From the NCBI GenBank assembly GCA_964385055.1, contig CAYLMH010000026.1:1-19439 (forward strand): a DNA stretch of 19,439 nucleotides. Reading direction: 5' to 3'. Every line of letters starts with the position of its first letter. Positions within the stretch are counted from its first letter, which is position 1. A program made the translations under genes and the position numbers. The notes under the pieces are model-generated. The model searched no databases. It saw only the letters and a program-made list of their open reading frames with translations, and was not told where the DNA came from. The DNA comes from JACRPI01 sp964385055 (GTDB lineage Archaea > Nanobdellota > Nanobdellia > Woesearchaeales > DSVV01). Of this stretch, positions 7,661 to 14,467 are shown one piece after another.

Positions 7661-8124
7661 TTGCTTTTTTAAAAAGATTTGAAGATACCTTTTTTCTTGC
7701 GGTGCGTGTTTTTCCTACTTGGCGATTCTTTAACTCTCACTTTTACTTGCTTTTATGCTTAAATCTTTTGAGAAACTTGAACTTTTTCCTTGTTTTTCTC
7801 TTAATAAACTATTTTTTACTCTTAATTCCCCTCTATTTCTCCTTTTTCAAAATTAATTTTGTCTTTATTATTTCGACTTAATTAATTATTATATTTATTG
7901 TTGTCTTAATAATTTAGTTGGTATTATCTCGTATGTTGTAATCTCTTTTCTTTACTTCTGTCGCCTTTTTTTTATTCCTTTTTTTCAAAAAAGTGAGGTT
8001 TGAAAAATAGTGATCTCATGAATTTAAAAAATTTAAGTTCTGATTAAAGGTTCTGCGTTAGAATTGAGTGTGAAGATTATGCTTTTTGCTTAAATGTTTT
8101 GATTATCTTTATTGTTTTGCGTAA

Positions 8125-8134
8125 CGTATAAAAC
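8125..8134 (+). promoter_or_regulatory. TATA box of 8158 gene
   Basis: CGTATAAAAC centred about 29 nt before the ATG at 8158. Confidence 0.6.
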
Positions 8135-8157
8135 AGGTACTTCGTTTCTTCCTTACT

Positions 8158-8649
8158 ATGCGAATTCCTTTTACGCCAGAACGACAGCGCATTGATGATC
8201 TTACAGCTCCTGCTCTTGAGCATCACACAAAATGGTCTGCTGTTGGTGAACTTCCGGGACTTAGTATTGTTGATCGCTTTTCTGATTCTTCTCAACGATA
8301 TATGTGTTATTGGTACGTTTTTCAACACGAAGACTGGTATCAACAGCTTGAAGCGAGTCATCCATTATATCGTGAACGAGGAGAACTCTTGTTAACTCGT
8401 GGGATTTCTTCTTTAGAGAAACAAGGATATACTCGTTTATCTACGCCTGTCGTGAATGCTGTTGTCGCGTATCAGTTTACTCGGTATCCTTCTTCTATTG
8501 CTCATTATGGTCTCTTGGTTGGAGAAGATAGAGTTCGCTCGAAGTTTGGAACAGGATACGTTTATGAACATCCAATTGATTGTGTTCCTAATTGTTATGG
8601 GGATCAGGTTGTTTTTTTTGGGAAAAATAATTCTTCTTTAGACATCTAG
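8158..8649 (+). CDS. Hypothetical protein
   Basis: A 163-residue soluble protein, family not recognised. It is rich in aromatic residues and His (for example RYMCYWYVFQHEDWY at about 47-61), which suggests a compact alpha/beta fold, and contains KFGTGYVYEHPIDCVPNCYG near the C-terminus (about 129-148), where three closely placed features (His, Cys, Cys) could bind a metal; that is speculative. No signal peptide or membrane segment. The ATG is fixed by its TATA box. The gene begins the cluster of single genes with long upstream regions, and its spacer shares elements with the one before the nucleotidyltransferase-like gene at 10773. Confidence 0.65.
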   Translation: MRIPFTPERQRIDDLTAPALEHHTKWSAVGELPGLSIVDRFSDSSQRYMCYWYVFQHEDWYQQLEASHPLYRERGELLLTRGISSLEKQGYTRLSTPVVNAVVAYQFTRYPSSIAHYGLLVGEDRVRSKFGTGYVYEHPIDCVPNCYGDQVVFFGKNNSSLDI

Positions 8650-8654
8650 AGAAA

Positions 8655-8666
8655 GGTATAAAAATT
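8655..8666 (+). promoter_or_regulatory. TATA box of 8688 gene
   Basis: GGTATAAAAATT centred about 28 nt before the ATG at 8688. Confidence 0.65.
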
Positions 8667-8687
8667 AATCCTTAATCCTTCCTTATC

Positions 8688-9248
8688 ATGAAAGCCCTTG
8701 TTGTTGTTCACACAGAAATGCCTTATCTTGATCCCCATAAACTTCTTGGTGTTTTAGATGTTCCAAAAGAATTCGTCCCTATTTATTTAGAACATGCTCA
8801 AACTCAAACACAAAGGCTCTCTCATGTGTTTGACGCTATTGCATCAGAGATTGACGCACGCCTCTCTTCAGGTGATTCAGTTTACTATCTCGGTGATCTT
8901 TCTACTCCTTTAGATCCTTCTCCTGTTTATCCTGCTATTCGAAAATATGTTCCACACATGACTTTTGTTCCGAGTACTAGAGGATATTCTCTCCAATATC
9001 TTGCTCTCAAAGGTCTTCTTATGAGTCGTGAAACAGCTGACGCAACAGTTGTCGGTGTTGTACATGATTGTTGTGTTACAGATGTTTACTCTTTGTTGGC
9101 TGGAAAAGAACAAAGGGGTAGTGCCAAAAATGCTTATGCAAAAGTTGCACAAAGAGCAAAAATTCCTCCTGCTACTCTTCAATGTCTTCTTATTGCTTCT
9201 ATTCCTTCAAAAATTAAAGAAGAACTGACAGATAAATGTTTGGAATGA
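8688..9248 (+). CDS. Isochorismatase-fold-like cysteine hydrolase relative, possibly degenerate
   Basis: A 186-residue protein with the layout of the isochorismatase-like (cysteine hydrolase) superfamily. It has a first strand KALVVVHTEMPYL, where active members have a V(I/V)DMQ-type Asp block, and GVVHDCCVTDVYSLLAG (123-139), which matches the nucleophile block GxxTxxCV with C129 at the nucleophile position. The catalytic Asp of strand 1 appears replaced by His8/Thr9, and no obvious central Lys stands in the expected place, so enzyme activity is doubtful. Substrate unknown. It has its own TATA box despite lying only 38 bp after the previous gene. The fold call is from motif pattern only; it may be another Rossmann-like protein. 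Confidence 0.5.
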   Translation: MKALVVVHTEMPYLDPHKLLGVLDVPKEFVPIYLEHAQTQTQRLSHVFDAIASEIDARLSSGDSVYYLGDLSTPLDPSPVYPAIRKYVPHMTFVPSTRGYSLQYLALKGLLMSRETADATVVGVVHDCCVTDVYSLLAGKEQRGSAKNAYAKVAQRAKIPPATLQCLLIASIPSKIKEELTDKCLE

Positions 9249-9297
9249 TAGTCCAACTTCTAATTTGTCACTATTAAGTGATAAATTAACGAAACCT

Positions 9298-9305
9298 TTT
9301 TATAC
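9298..9305 (+). promoter_or_regulatory. TATA box of caspase-like gene
   Basis: TTTTATAC centred about 28 nt before the ATG at 9329. Confidence 0.65.
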
Positions 9306-9328
9306 GAGTTGCTCTTTATGTTAGAATT

Positions 9329-10282
9329 ATGCAAGAATTAACGGATTTATTACTTGGGCATCCTTACGTTGCTACAGGCACTGCTCTAGCTGCAACACGA
9401 CTTCTTCGAGAGCTTCAAATCCGAGTTAATCTTGGTCTGGAAAGTTACACGATTAAACAACGAGGAAAAGAATATCCTCGCTCTCCTCAATTAAATTCTG
9501 GATACGATCATTTAGATCCTGATAAACCTCAAAATGTCTATGCTCTTGTTACTATTGATGGTCCAGAGTCTCATTTTGCAGAAGCTTTTGAAGAAACACT
9601 CGCTCCTGGTCATGTGTATGTTCTTAATTCTACTGGTGAAAGGAGAGATTCATTTCCTGTATGGAAAAAAAGAACCTGTGAAGCGACGTTCCATAAAGGC
9701 ACGCCTGAAAAGCTCCGTGAAGTCTCAGAGGAGATAGCATCAAAATTACAAAATCCTTATGATGTTGTCATTGTTGCTTCTCATACGCACTCCAACAGAA
9801 TGCTTACAAAGACCGGAATTCCAGGAGTTAGATATATTACAAGTAGACTCCATCTTGGACCTCTTGTTTTTGGTGCTGGAAATGGTGACATTACATTAAA
9901 TGAATTTCTTCAAGCAACAGAACCTTTAGAGAAAGCACAAGTTGTTCACTTTTATGATACTTGTTTTGGCGGCTCTCATGCAAAAGAAACTGCTCTCAAA
10001 ACAAACAGGACTGCAGTAGCACCAAACGCATCTGGTCAAAGTCTTAGATTTTCAGATTGTGGCGGTGGAAACAGTCTTATTCGCTCTCCTTTTATGAGTG
10101 GTGTTTTAGAAGGATATTTACAACAGGGCTTATCTCTTGAAGCATCATTCTTACAAAGTCTTGGTAGGACCGAAAGAAGTTTAGATTTTTATATGGGTAT
10201 TCTTCCGTTTTACAATCGGCATACTCCTGTTTTATACTATAACAATTGGCGACCTTCTGAGAATAGTGTTTCTTTGAAGTAA
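9329..10282 (+). CDS. Putative caspase-like (clan CD) cysteine protease
   Basis: A 317-residue protein whose central region follows the caspase fold. A helix KGTPEKLREVSEEIASKL (123-140) precedes strand YDVVIVASHTHSN (144-156), carrying the candidate catalytic His (H152 or H154). Then GDITLNEFLQAT (186-197) leads to strand QVVHFYDTCFGGS (204-216) with candidate nucleophile C212. This matches the clan CD plan of strand-His, loop, helix, strand-(D/A)-x-C. The Gly that normally follows the His is absent, so the call is tentative. Residues 1-120 and 217-317 are unassigned, with no membrane segment. If active it would cleave a specific protein partner; the neighbouring kinase, nucleotidyltransferase-like and sigma-like genes are possible partners by proximity only. 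Confidence 0.55.
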   Translation: MQELTDLLLGHPYVATGTALAATRLLRELQIRVNLGLESYTIKQRGKEYPRSPQLNSGYDHLDPDKPQNVYALVTIDGPESHFAEAFEETLAPGHVYVLNSTGERRDSFPVWKKRTCEATFHKGTPEKLREVSEEIASKLQNPYDVVIVASHTHSNRMLTKTGIPGVRYITSRLHLGPLVFGAGNGDITLNEFLQATEPLEKAQVVHFYDTCFGGSHAKETALKTNRTAVAPNASGQSLRFSDCGGGNSLIRSPFMSGVLEGYLQQGLSLEASFLQSLGRTERSLDFYMGILPFYNRHTPVLYYNNWRPSENSVSLK

Positions 10283-10441
10283 ATTTATTCTAACACATCT
10301 TCTCTTAATCATTCATTTCTTTTTATCTTCATTCGCCATAATCCCTTACATGCCTAACTGAACTACCTCGTTTGTGCGACTTTCGACCTCTTTCAACTCA
10401 TGAAGCCTGCTTCTCCACTTTGCACTTCTCAAACTGTTTTG

Positions 10442-10554
10442 TCGGGATGATCTCCAAAAATGGTGGGTGTTTCGGGATTATCTTGAATAGCCGGGATTAT
10501 CTCCAAATTTGGCGATTTGTTGGAATAGTGCTTAATCGTGATTTTCTCGAATAG
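10442..10554. repeat. Imperfect tandem repeat of a 19-bp unit
   Basis: Five copies of a unit close to TCGGGATTATCTCSAATAG, starting near 10442, 10472, 10491, 10510 and 10536. Copies 2, 3 and 4 follow each other at about 19-bp steps; copy 1 is 30 bp before copy 2 and copy 5 is 26 bp after copy 4. Copy 4 (GCGATTTGTTGGAATAG) is the most diverged, with 12 of 17 bases matching copy 2. Such arrays upstream of a promoter often bind a regulator in several places. The array starts about 330 bp before the gene at 10773. Confidence 0.6.
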
Positions 10555-10740
10555 AAAAAGAACTGCAATCTTTAGGCATTTTTTTGGAATTTTTCTGGTT
10601 ACTTTGCTATTCAGAAATTCTTTTTTGAAATTTTTCTTTGTAATCAAGTGCATTGAAAAGATTTAGGTTTTGATTGAAGGTTTTGTTTGTGAAAATAAAT
10701 CTTTTACTAAGTCCCCACTTTTTAGTAGTTATTTCAGAAA

Positions 10741-10753
10741 AATTTATATAATT
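10741..10753 (+). promoter_or_regulatory. TATA box of nucleotidyltransferase-like gene
   Basis: AATTTATATAATT centred about 27 nt before the ATG at 10773. It rules out the TTG at 10752, which lies within or next to the TATA box. Confidence 0.7.
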
Positions 10754-10772
10754 GGTCTTCTCCTTGCTTAGA

Positions 10773-11786
10773 ATGGCGAAGCCAACTACTTTTGAATTTC
10801 CAACTTATACTGCACCAGATACAGTTCCTTATACGCAGTATCATGCTTTTGTTCGTTCTTATAACGCATCTCTCCAGAAAAGAGTACACGCAGTTCTTCA
10901 TGACTACTTTGCTGAACTTTCTGCATCTCCTTTTGCAATTGTTACGACTGGGAGTGATGGGCGAAAAGAAAAAGGTCCTGAATCATTAGTCGAATTGGTT
11001 TCAATAACACGAGGAACAGTATTTGATAGGACCCTTATAGCTCGTTTGAAACGAATTGTGAAAGACTATTCTGGACGAGATCTTTTCGAAGATGATCACC
11101 TTCATTTAGAGCATAAAAATCTCCGCACAAGTGGAACGATGAGTTATTACCATGAAGACAGAAACCTTACTTATCCTTCTCGACTCGTCGATTCAGAGCT
11201 CTTATATGGTGATAGTACAATCCACAAAGAAGCATTAGATGCTCTTGGACTCGAATTTTTAGGAGATGATGGAAGGAGGATTCGTGATCGAACGAGCGAT
11301 AAAAGAAGAGAATATCGACAAATTATGGTTCGTGGATCGCAACGATTTAGGGGAAATAATGTTCTTCAAGTTGATCTGGACGCAGGAGTTGCATATTATG
11401 ACCCAAATAATTATAGAACCGGGTTTAAACAAGGTCCATTACGTTTTATTCAGTTTTCTCTTATCGATTCCCTCATTCAACACATTCAGGAGACAGGAAA
11501 CTCAGAAATACTTCATGACCTTCCTGAATCTACTCAAGATAGGCTTTGTTATCTTCAAGCGAATAATTTGACTCCTCTCTCTAATGATGTACTGACGCTT
11601 CTTGATGATAGTTATCATTTCTTTTTGTGGATGTTACATAGACAGCAATACGCGTACAAAGAAAACCGACAAACAGAACTTTCTTTTAATTCCGAAGAGA
11701 TTAAAATGCGCATTCGTCTTATCGATGGAATTCTTCCTCAGGGATCGCGAATTATAAAACATTCTGGGAAAATCATTGTTACCTAA
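10773..11786 (+). CDS. GlnD/DUF294-like nucleotidyltransferase relative, catalytic site degenerate
   Basis: A 337-residue protein resembling the GlnD/DUF294 branch of the pol-beta nucleotidyltransferase superfamily. Visible blocks are VTTGSDGRKEKGPESLVELV (58-77), equal to the G-S-x-G-R-x-E loop of the family; RLVDSELLYGD (137-147), equal to the LLDARxxxGD block; and FKQGPLRFIQ, like the KEGPGGLRDIQ block of GlnD. At the position of the metal-binding DxD (11 and 13 residues after GS) it has L72 and E74, so the first aspartate is lost and the second is Glu. This suggests an inactive or changed enzyme, perhaps a binding or scaffold role. Its own TATA box and a repeat-rich spacer precede it. Fold call from motifs only. 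Confidence 0.6.
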   Translation: MAKPTTFEFPTYTAPDTVPYTQYHAFVRSYNASLQKRVHAVLHDYFAELSASPFAIVTTGSDGRKEKGPESLVELVSITRGTVFDRTLIARLKRIVKDYSGRDLFEDDHLHLEHKNLRTSGTMSYYHEDRNLTYPSRLVDSELLYGDSTIHKEALDALGLEFLGDDGRRIRDRTSDKRREYRQIMVRGSQRFRGNNVLQVDLDAGVAYYDPNNYRTGFKQGPLRFIQFSLIDSLIQHIQETGNSEILHDLPESTQDRLCYLQANNLTPLSNDVLTLLDDSYHFFLWMLHRQQYAYKENRQTELSFNSEEIKMRIRLIDGILPQGSRIIKHSGKIIVT

Positions 11787-11830
11787 ACCTTCTGCGTAAT
11801 TCTCAAACCATCTCATCATCCTGTCGAAAT

Positions 11831-11840
11831 TATTATATAC
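11831..11840 (+). promoter_or_regulatory. TATA box of HTH protein gene
   Basis: TATTATATAC. Transcription is expected near 11863, which is after the ATG at 11855 and about 25 nt before the ATG at 11888. Confidence 0.6.
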
Positions 11841-11875
11841 TCCATTCTTCCAAAATGCATTATACATTTTTCATC

Positions 11876-11882
11876 GAGGTGA
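11876..11882 (+). promoter_or_regulatory. Shine-Dalgarno site deciding start of HTH gene
   Basis: GAGGTGA, 5 nt before ATG 11888. Together with the TATA position it selects 11888 over 11855. Confidence 0.65.
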
Positions 11883-11887
11883 ACATC

Positions 11888-12517
11888 ATGGCAACGCCAC
11901 AATTTATTTTACGACACGCAGAACCAACAATGAATCCCAGCAGCGATGAACTCGCAAACACGATTATCCATCGCATGGGTTTAATGCCGAGAAAAAAAGG
12001 CTCGACGGAAAAAATGCACAAAGTTCTTTTAGGATTATACGAAAAAGCAAAAGTCGCAAGCAGAGACAAAACACCGACCGCAGCAATCATGACTGTGGAA
12101 GAAATGGCGTTACACGCGGGAATTTCGCGGCAAACCATGTACGACTATATCAAACGATGGGTTGACACAGAATTTATCACTAAAACGAGTTATATTGGCT
12201 CAGATCAAAAAGTTGTGGTGGGGTATAAGTTGAATGGACCGACACTCGAATCTGCGTTTGAAAAAACAAGAACTCGTGTACACAATAATCTTGATTTGAC
12301 TGCGAAGTATGTGCAGGAATTACAGCGCATTGTCAAGAACGAAAAAATCAGCAAACGATTTGAAGGAAAAGAACAAAAGAAAGAAGAACCAGAACATGTG
12401 TTTACGAACATTGTTCCTTCTGAAAAACCTTCGGAAGAAACTGTTGAAACTGAAGCGCCTGAGAACGCTCTTTCTGATGTTGAAGAACAATCTGGACCGC
12501 AGGACTATGTGGGTTGA
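11888..12517 (+). CDS. Helix-turn-helix protein with acidic C-terminal tail
   Basis: A 209-residue protein starting MATPQFILRH. Residues about 45-115 form a likely winged helix: STEKMHKVLLGLYEKA, then MTVEEMALHAGISRQTMYDY as the helix-turn-helix, with KRWVDTEFITKTSYIG as the following helix and wing. A helical segment (about 115-155, ESAFEKTRTRVHNNLDLTAK) could dimerise. The last 50 residues are acidic, Glu/Pro/Ser-rich and probably disordered. I recognise this as a DNA-binding protein type common in DPANN archaea but know no experimental role. Start chosen from SD and TATA evidence. It stands between the nucleotidyltransferase-like gene and the kinase and could regulate either, by proximity only. 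Confidence 0.75.
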   Translation: MATPQFILRHAEPTMNPSSDELANTIIHRMGLMPRKKGSTEKMHKVLLGLYEKAKVASRDKTPTAAIMTVEEMALHAGISRQTMYDYIKRWVDTEFITKTSYIGSDQKVVVGYKLNGPTLESAFEKTRTRVHNNLDLTAKYVQELQRIVKNEKISKRFEGKEQKKEEPEHVFTNIVPSEKPSEETVETEAPENALSDVEEQSGPQDYVG

Positions 12518-12610
12518 TTTGTTTAAATTTTATATAAATTATAATGTTGGATTGCTTAATTATTGAGGATATTGATTAAAATATTTAATTTATTTTTTAT
12601 TTTGGGGAAA

Positions 12611-12620
12611 AGTATATAAG
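12611..12620 (+). promoter_or_regulatory. TATA box of protein kinase gene
   Basis: AGTATATAAG centred about 28 nt before the ATG at 12644. Confidence 0.7.
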
Positions 12621-12643
12621 ACACCTCTTGGCTTTTTCTAAAT

Positions 12644-13489
12644 ATGGCATCCATTGAAGCTATTTGTGAACGTTATGGTTTTGTTGAGCCACACCTTTTG
12701 GCGAGGGGTGGGCAAGGGGAGATTTATGGAGTTTTTGCTCCAGAAAACCGTGGCTATCGTGTTGTTAAAATTCCTCGAGAGTCACATACTACAGCCGCAC
12801 AGGCTGCTCTTCGTCATGAAGCGTCAATACAGCGAGAAGCTGCAACACATACTTCTCGTGTTCCTCGAGTTCACAATGTTCTTGAGGAAAGTACTTCTGC
12901 GTATATCGTCATGGATTATGTGGGTAGTTCTTTATACAAAGGAGAAGTTCAACGCGTTTCCGACGCAATAGATATAAGTATTCAAGTCGCAGAAGCTTTG
13001 GACGTTTGTCATGGAAATAATCTTGTTCATGGTGATGTTAAGCCTTCTAATATTTGCGTCAATAATGGGACTGCTTTTTTGATTGATTTTGGTGCTTCTT
13101 ATAGATTAAATACGCCTGAAGCGTGGGAGCGTCTTCGCGTTCCTCATTTCTCGTATGGATACACTGCACCAGAACTTCTTATGGGTACTGCAGCACAGTT
13201 TAATAGGGATATTGGAGATGTTTTTAGTTTGGGTTCTGTTGTTTATGAACTTCTTACAGGAGAAGCACCTTACGCTCGTATAGGACCAAGAAGTCGCCAC
13301 GAACATCTTGACTATGTTGGGCGGATTTCTAACAGGGATCATGTTTCTCTTCATGCAAAAATGCCTGGAATTCCTGCTCGCTTGAGTGTTTTTGTTGATC
13401 GTATGTTGGCATTTCATCCATACGATCGTCCTGCATCCATGAGTTCTATTGTCACTGAATTACGGGAAATAAAAAAAGAATTTAATTGA
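12644..13489 (+). CDS. Hanks-type Ser/Thr protein kinase
   Basis: A 281-residue single-domain protein kinase that would move the ATP gamma-phosphate to Ser or Thr of a protein. All main elements are present: Gly-rich loop ARGGQGEIYGV (20-30), VKI Lys (K42), a helix-C Glu (E59), catalytic loop VHGDVKPSN (128-136; catalytic D131, K133, N136), metal-binding DFG (148-150) and APE (175-177), then DVFSLGSVVYELLTGEAPY for helix F. The catalytic loop has HGD instead of the common HRD, a variant seen in some prokaryotic kinases, so it need not be inactive. There is no membrane segment or sensor domain, so it is a cytosolic kinase that must be controlled by a partner. It stands alone with a 480-bp spacer after it. 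Confidence 0.9.
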   Translation: MASIEAICERYGFVEPHLLARGGQGEIYGVFAPENRGYRVVKIPRESHTTAAQAALRHEASIQREAATHTSRVPRVHNVLEESTSAYIVMDYVGSSLYKGEVQRVSDAIDISIQVAEALDVCHGNNLVHGDVKPSNICVNNGTAFLIDFGASYRLNTPEAWERLRVPHFSYGYTAPELLMGTAAQFNRDIGDVFSLGSVVYELLTGEAPYARIGPRSRHEHLDYVGRISNRDHVSLHAKMPGIPARLSVFVDRMLAFHPYDRPASMSSIVTELREIKKEFN

Positions 13490-13969
13490 TTTCTTATTTA
13501 ATACATCTTTCAAAAGCGTTTTCTATTTCAAAACTTTTTATTTTTGATTAAATATTTTAGGTTGTATTTATTCAAAATATTTGGATTATCTCGACATGTT
13601 TCTGTCATATTATCTTTTATTTTCGTAATAATTTAGTTAGTTATAATTTAGAATGCTGTTCTTATTATGTCTTATCTTATTCTGGATTATTTCAACAAAT
13701 CTTTTCAAAAAGAAGACTATATTTTTTAGAGTAAACCTGTACAAAACGAGAAAAAAGAGAAAAACAAGCACTATTTCTCGAATGTTTTAAGCGCAAACAC
13801 AAAGAAAAGTGAGAGTTTGGTTCTTTTTTGCTGAATTTTTCTTAAAAGTATTTTTTACTTTTCTCCATTTTTTAGGCATTATGAAAAAGTATACACAAAG
13901 TGAGCGTTTTTGTGAGAATAAACTTTTGTTTTCCAAAAACATATAAATCAACAGGTTTCATTTCTTTTT
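13490..13969. other. Long non-coding spacer 3
   Basis: 480 bp, very AT-rich, with no convincing gene. It contains scattered copies of the word seen in the 10442-10554 array (TTGGATTATCTCGACATG at 13581, TCTGGATTATTTCAAC at 13681, TTTCTCGAAT at 13774), an AAAAGTGAGAGTTTGG word (13804-13820 region), TTTAGGCATT at 13871-13880 and TGTGAGAATAAACTTTTG at 13911-13928. The right end holds the TATA box of the PUA gene. Confidence 0.55.
13940..13949 (+). promoter_or_regulatory. TATA box of PUA protein gene
   Basis: CATATAAATC centred about 26 nt before the GTG at 13970; it decides this non-ATG start. Confidence 0.6.
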
Positions 13970-14416
13970 GTGACTTCAAAACAACTTCGCTACAAAGACA
14001 TTGAGCCGTTGCTTGCAGCCTACAAGATTTCTGTTTCTAAACAAGATCATCTTGAGTTACACGATGAGAAAATACTCTACATTAATCATCAGCCTGCATT
14101 TTTTTATTATGAAAACAAACTTGTCCCGACACTTCATAATTTATTGAAAGCGCCTGCGCTTTTGAAGGCCATTGTTGTGGACATGGGCGCTGTTCGATTT
14201 GTTGTTGGCGGCGCTGATATCATGCGACCAGGGATTGTTTCTATCGAAAGTGAGATCTCTGCAGGTGACTTTGTTGTTATTGTTGATGTCAATAATAAGA
14301 AACCACTTGCTGTGGGGATTGCGCTTTTTGCTTCTTCTGGGATGCAGGAAATGAAAACAGGGAAAGTGATTAAGAACATTCATTATGTTGGCGATGATGT
14401 TTGGAAGAGTGTGTAA
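13970..14416 (+). CDS. PUA-domain RNA-binding protein, MCT-1/Tma20-like
   Basis: A 148-residue protein with a GTG start set by the TATA box. The N-terminal half (about 1-70; LRYKDIEPLLAAYKISVSKQ and FYYENKLVPTLHNLL) matches the archaeal MCT-1/Tma20 N-terminal domain. The C-terminal half is a PUA domain (about 68-145; AIVVDMGAVRFVVGGADIMRPGI, where VxxGAxxMxPGI is the PUA signature, then AGDFVVIVDVNNKKPLAVGIALF). Eukaryotic MCT-1 acts with DENR in translation re-initiation and ribosome recycling; archaeal relatives are thought to act on the small ribosomal subunit or tRNA, which is inferred here. Length is normal for the family. The toxin-antitoxin pair follows after 51 bp with its own promoter. 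Confidence 0.85.
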   Translation: MTSKQLRYKDIEPLLAAYKISVSKQDHLELHDEKILYINHQPAFFYYENKLVPTLHNLLKAPALLKAIVVDMGAVRFVVGGADIMRPGIVSIESEISAGDFVVIVDVNNKKPLAVGIALFASSGMQEMKTGKVIKNIHYVGDDVWKSV

Positions 14417-14425
14417 TCCTAGAAA

Positions 14426-14436
14426 AATATATAAAT
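14426..14436 (+). promoter_or_regulatory. TATA box of toxin-antitoxin operon
   Basis: AATATATAAAT, with transcription expected near 14458. It immediately precedes the inverted repeats at 14434-14460. Confidence 0.65.
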
Positions 14437-14460
14437 AAGCTTGCCTTATTCTAACTAAGG
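14434..14460. promoter_or_regulatory. Overlapping inverted repeats, candidate antitoxin operator
   Basis: AATAAG (14434-14439) with CTTATT (14445-14450) and 5 bp between; also CCTTA (14444-14448) with TAAGG (14456-14460). They overlap the edge of the TATA box and the expected start of transcription, the place where a type II antitoxin complex usually binds to repress its operon. The second arm also contains the AAGG of the SD (14457-14463). Binding is inferred, not shown. Confidence 0.45.
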
Positions 14461-14467
14461 TGATCTT

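Larger units (their letters stand above)
7629..8157. other. Long non-coding spacer 1
   Basis: 529 bp without a convincing gene. It holds the trmJ TATA box at the left and the TATA box of the 8158 gene at the right. The centre is very AT-rich, with many pyrimidine runs. Elements shared with the other long spacers are AAAAGTGAGGTTTGA (7989-8003), a 25-bp element (8031-8055) and TGTGAAGATTATGCTTTT (8069-8086). A frame open across 7459-7881 is a shadow of trmJ running into low-complexity sequence. Confidence 0.6.
10283..10772. other. Long non-coding spacer 2 with repeats
   Basis: 490 bp without a convincing gene. It contains an imperfect tandem repeat (10442-10554), a TTTAGGCATT word (10571-10580), the 25-bp element shared with spacer 1 (10661-10685), a TGTGAAAATAAATCTTTT element (10688-10705) and the TATA box for the gene at 10773. 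A 60-codon frame at 10372-10554 starts with TTG, runs through the repeats and has no promoter or RBS, so it is not called. Confidence 0.6.

Noticed and set aside
7459..7881. 140-codon frame over the trmJ start and spacer 1
   Set aside because: Its first part lies antisense to trmJ and its last part is low-complexity Leu/Phe from pyrimidine runs.
10372..10554. 60-codon frame in spacer 2
   Set aside because: TTG start, no TATA box or SD, and it runs through the tandem repeats; its internal protein repeats just reflect the DNA repeats.
10442..10554. Possible CRISPR array
   Set aside because: Units of about 19 bp are diverged, partly adjoining with no spacers, and there are no cas genes nearby.
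13541..13566. Third copy of the 25-bp element in spacer 3
   Set aside because: Only TTTGATTA and TTTTAGGTTG parts match and in changed order; too weak in AT-rich sequence.
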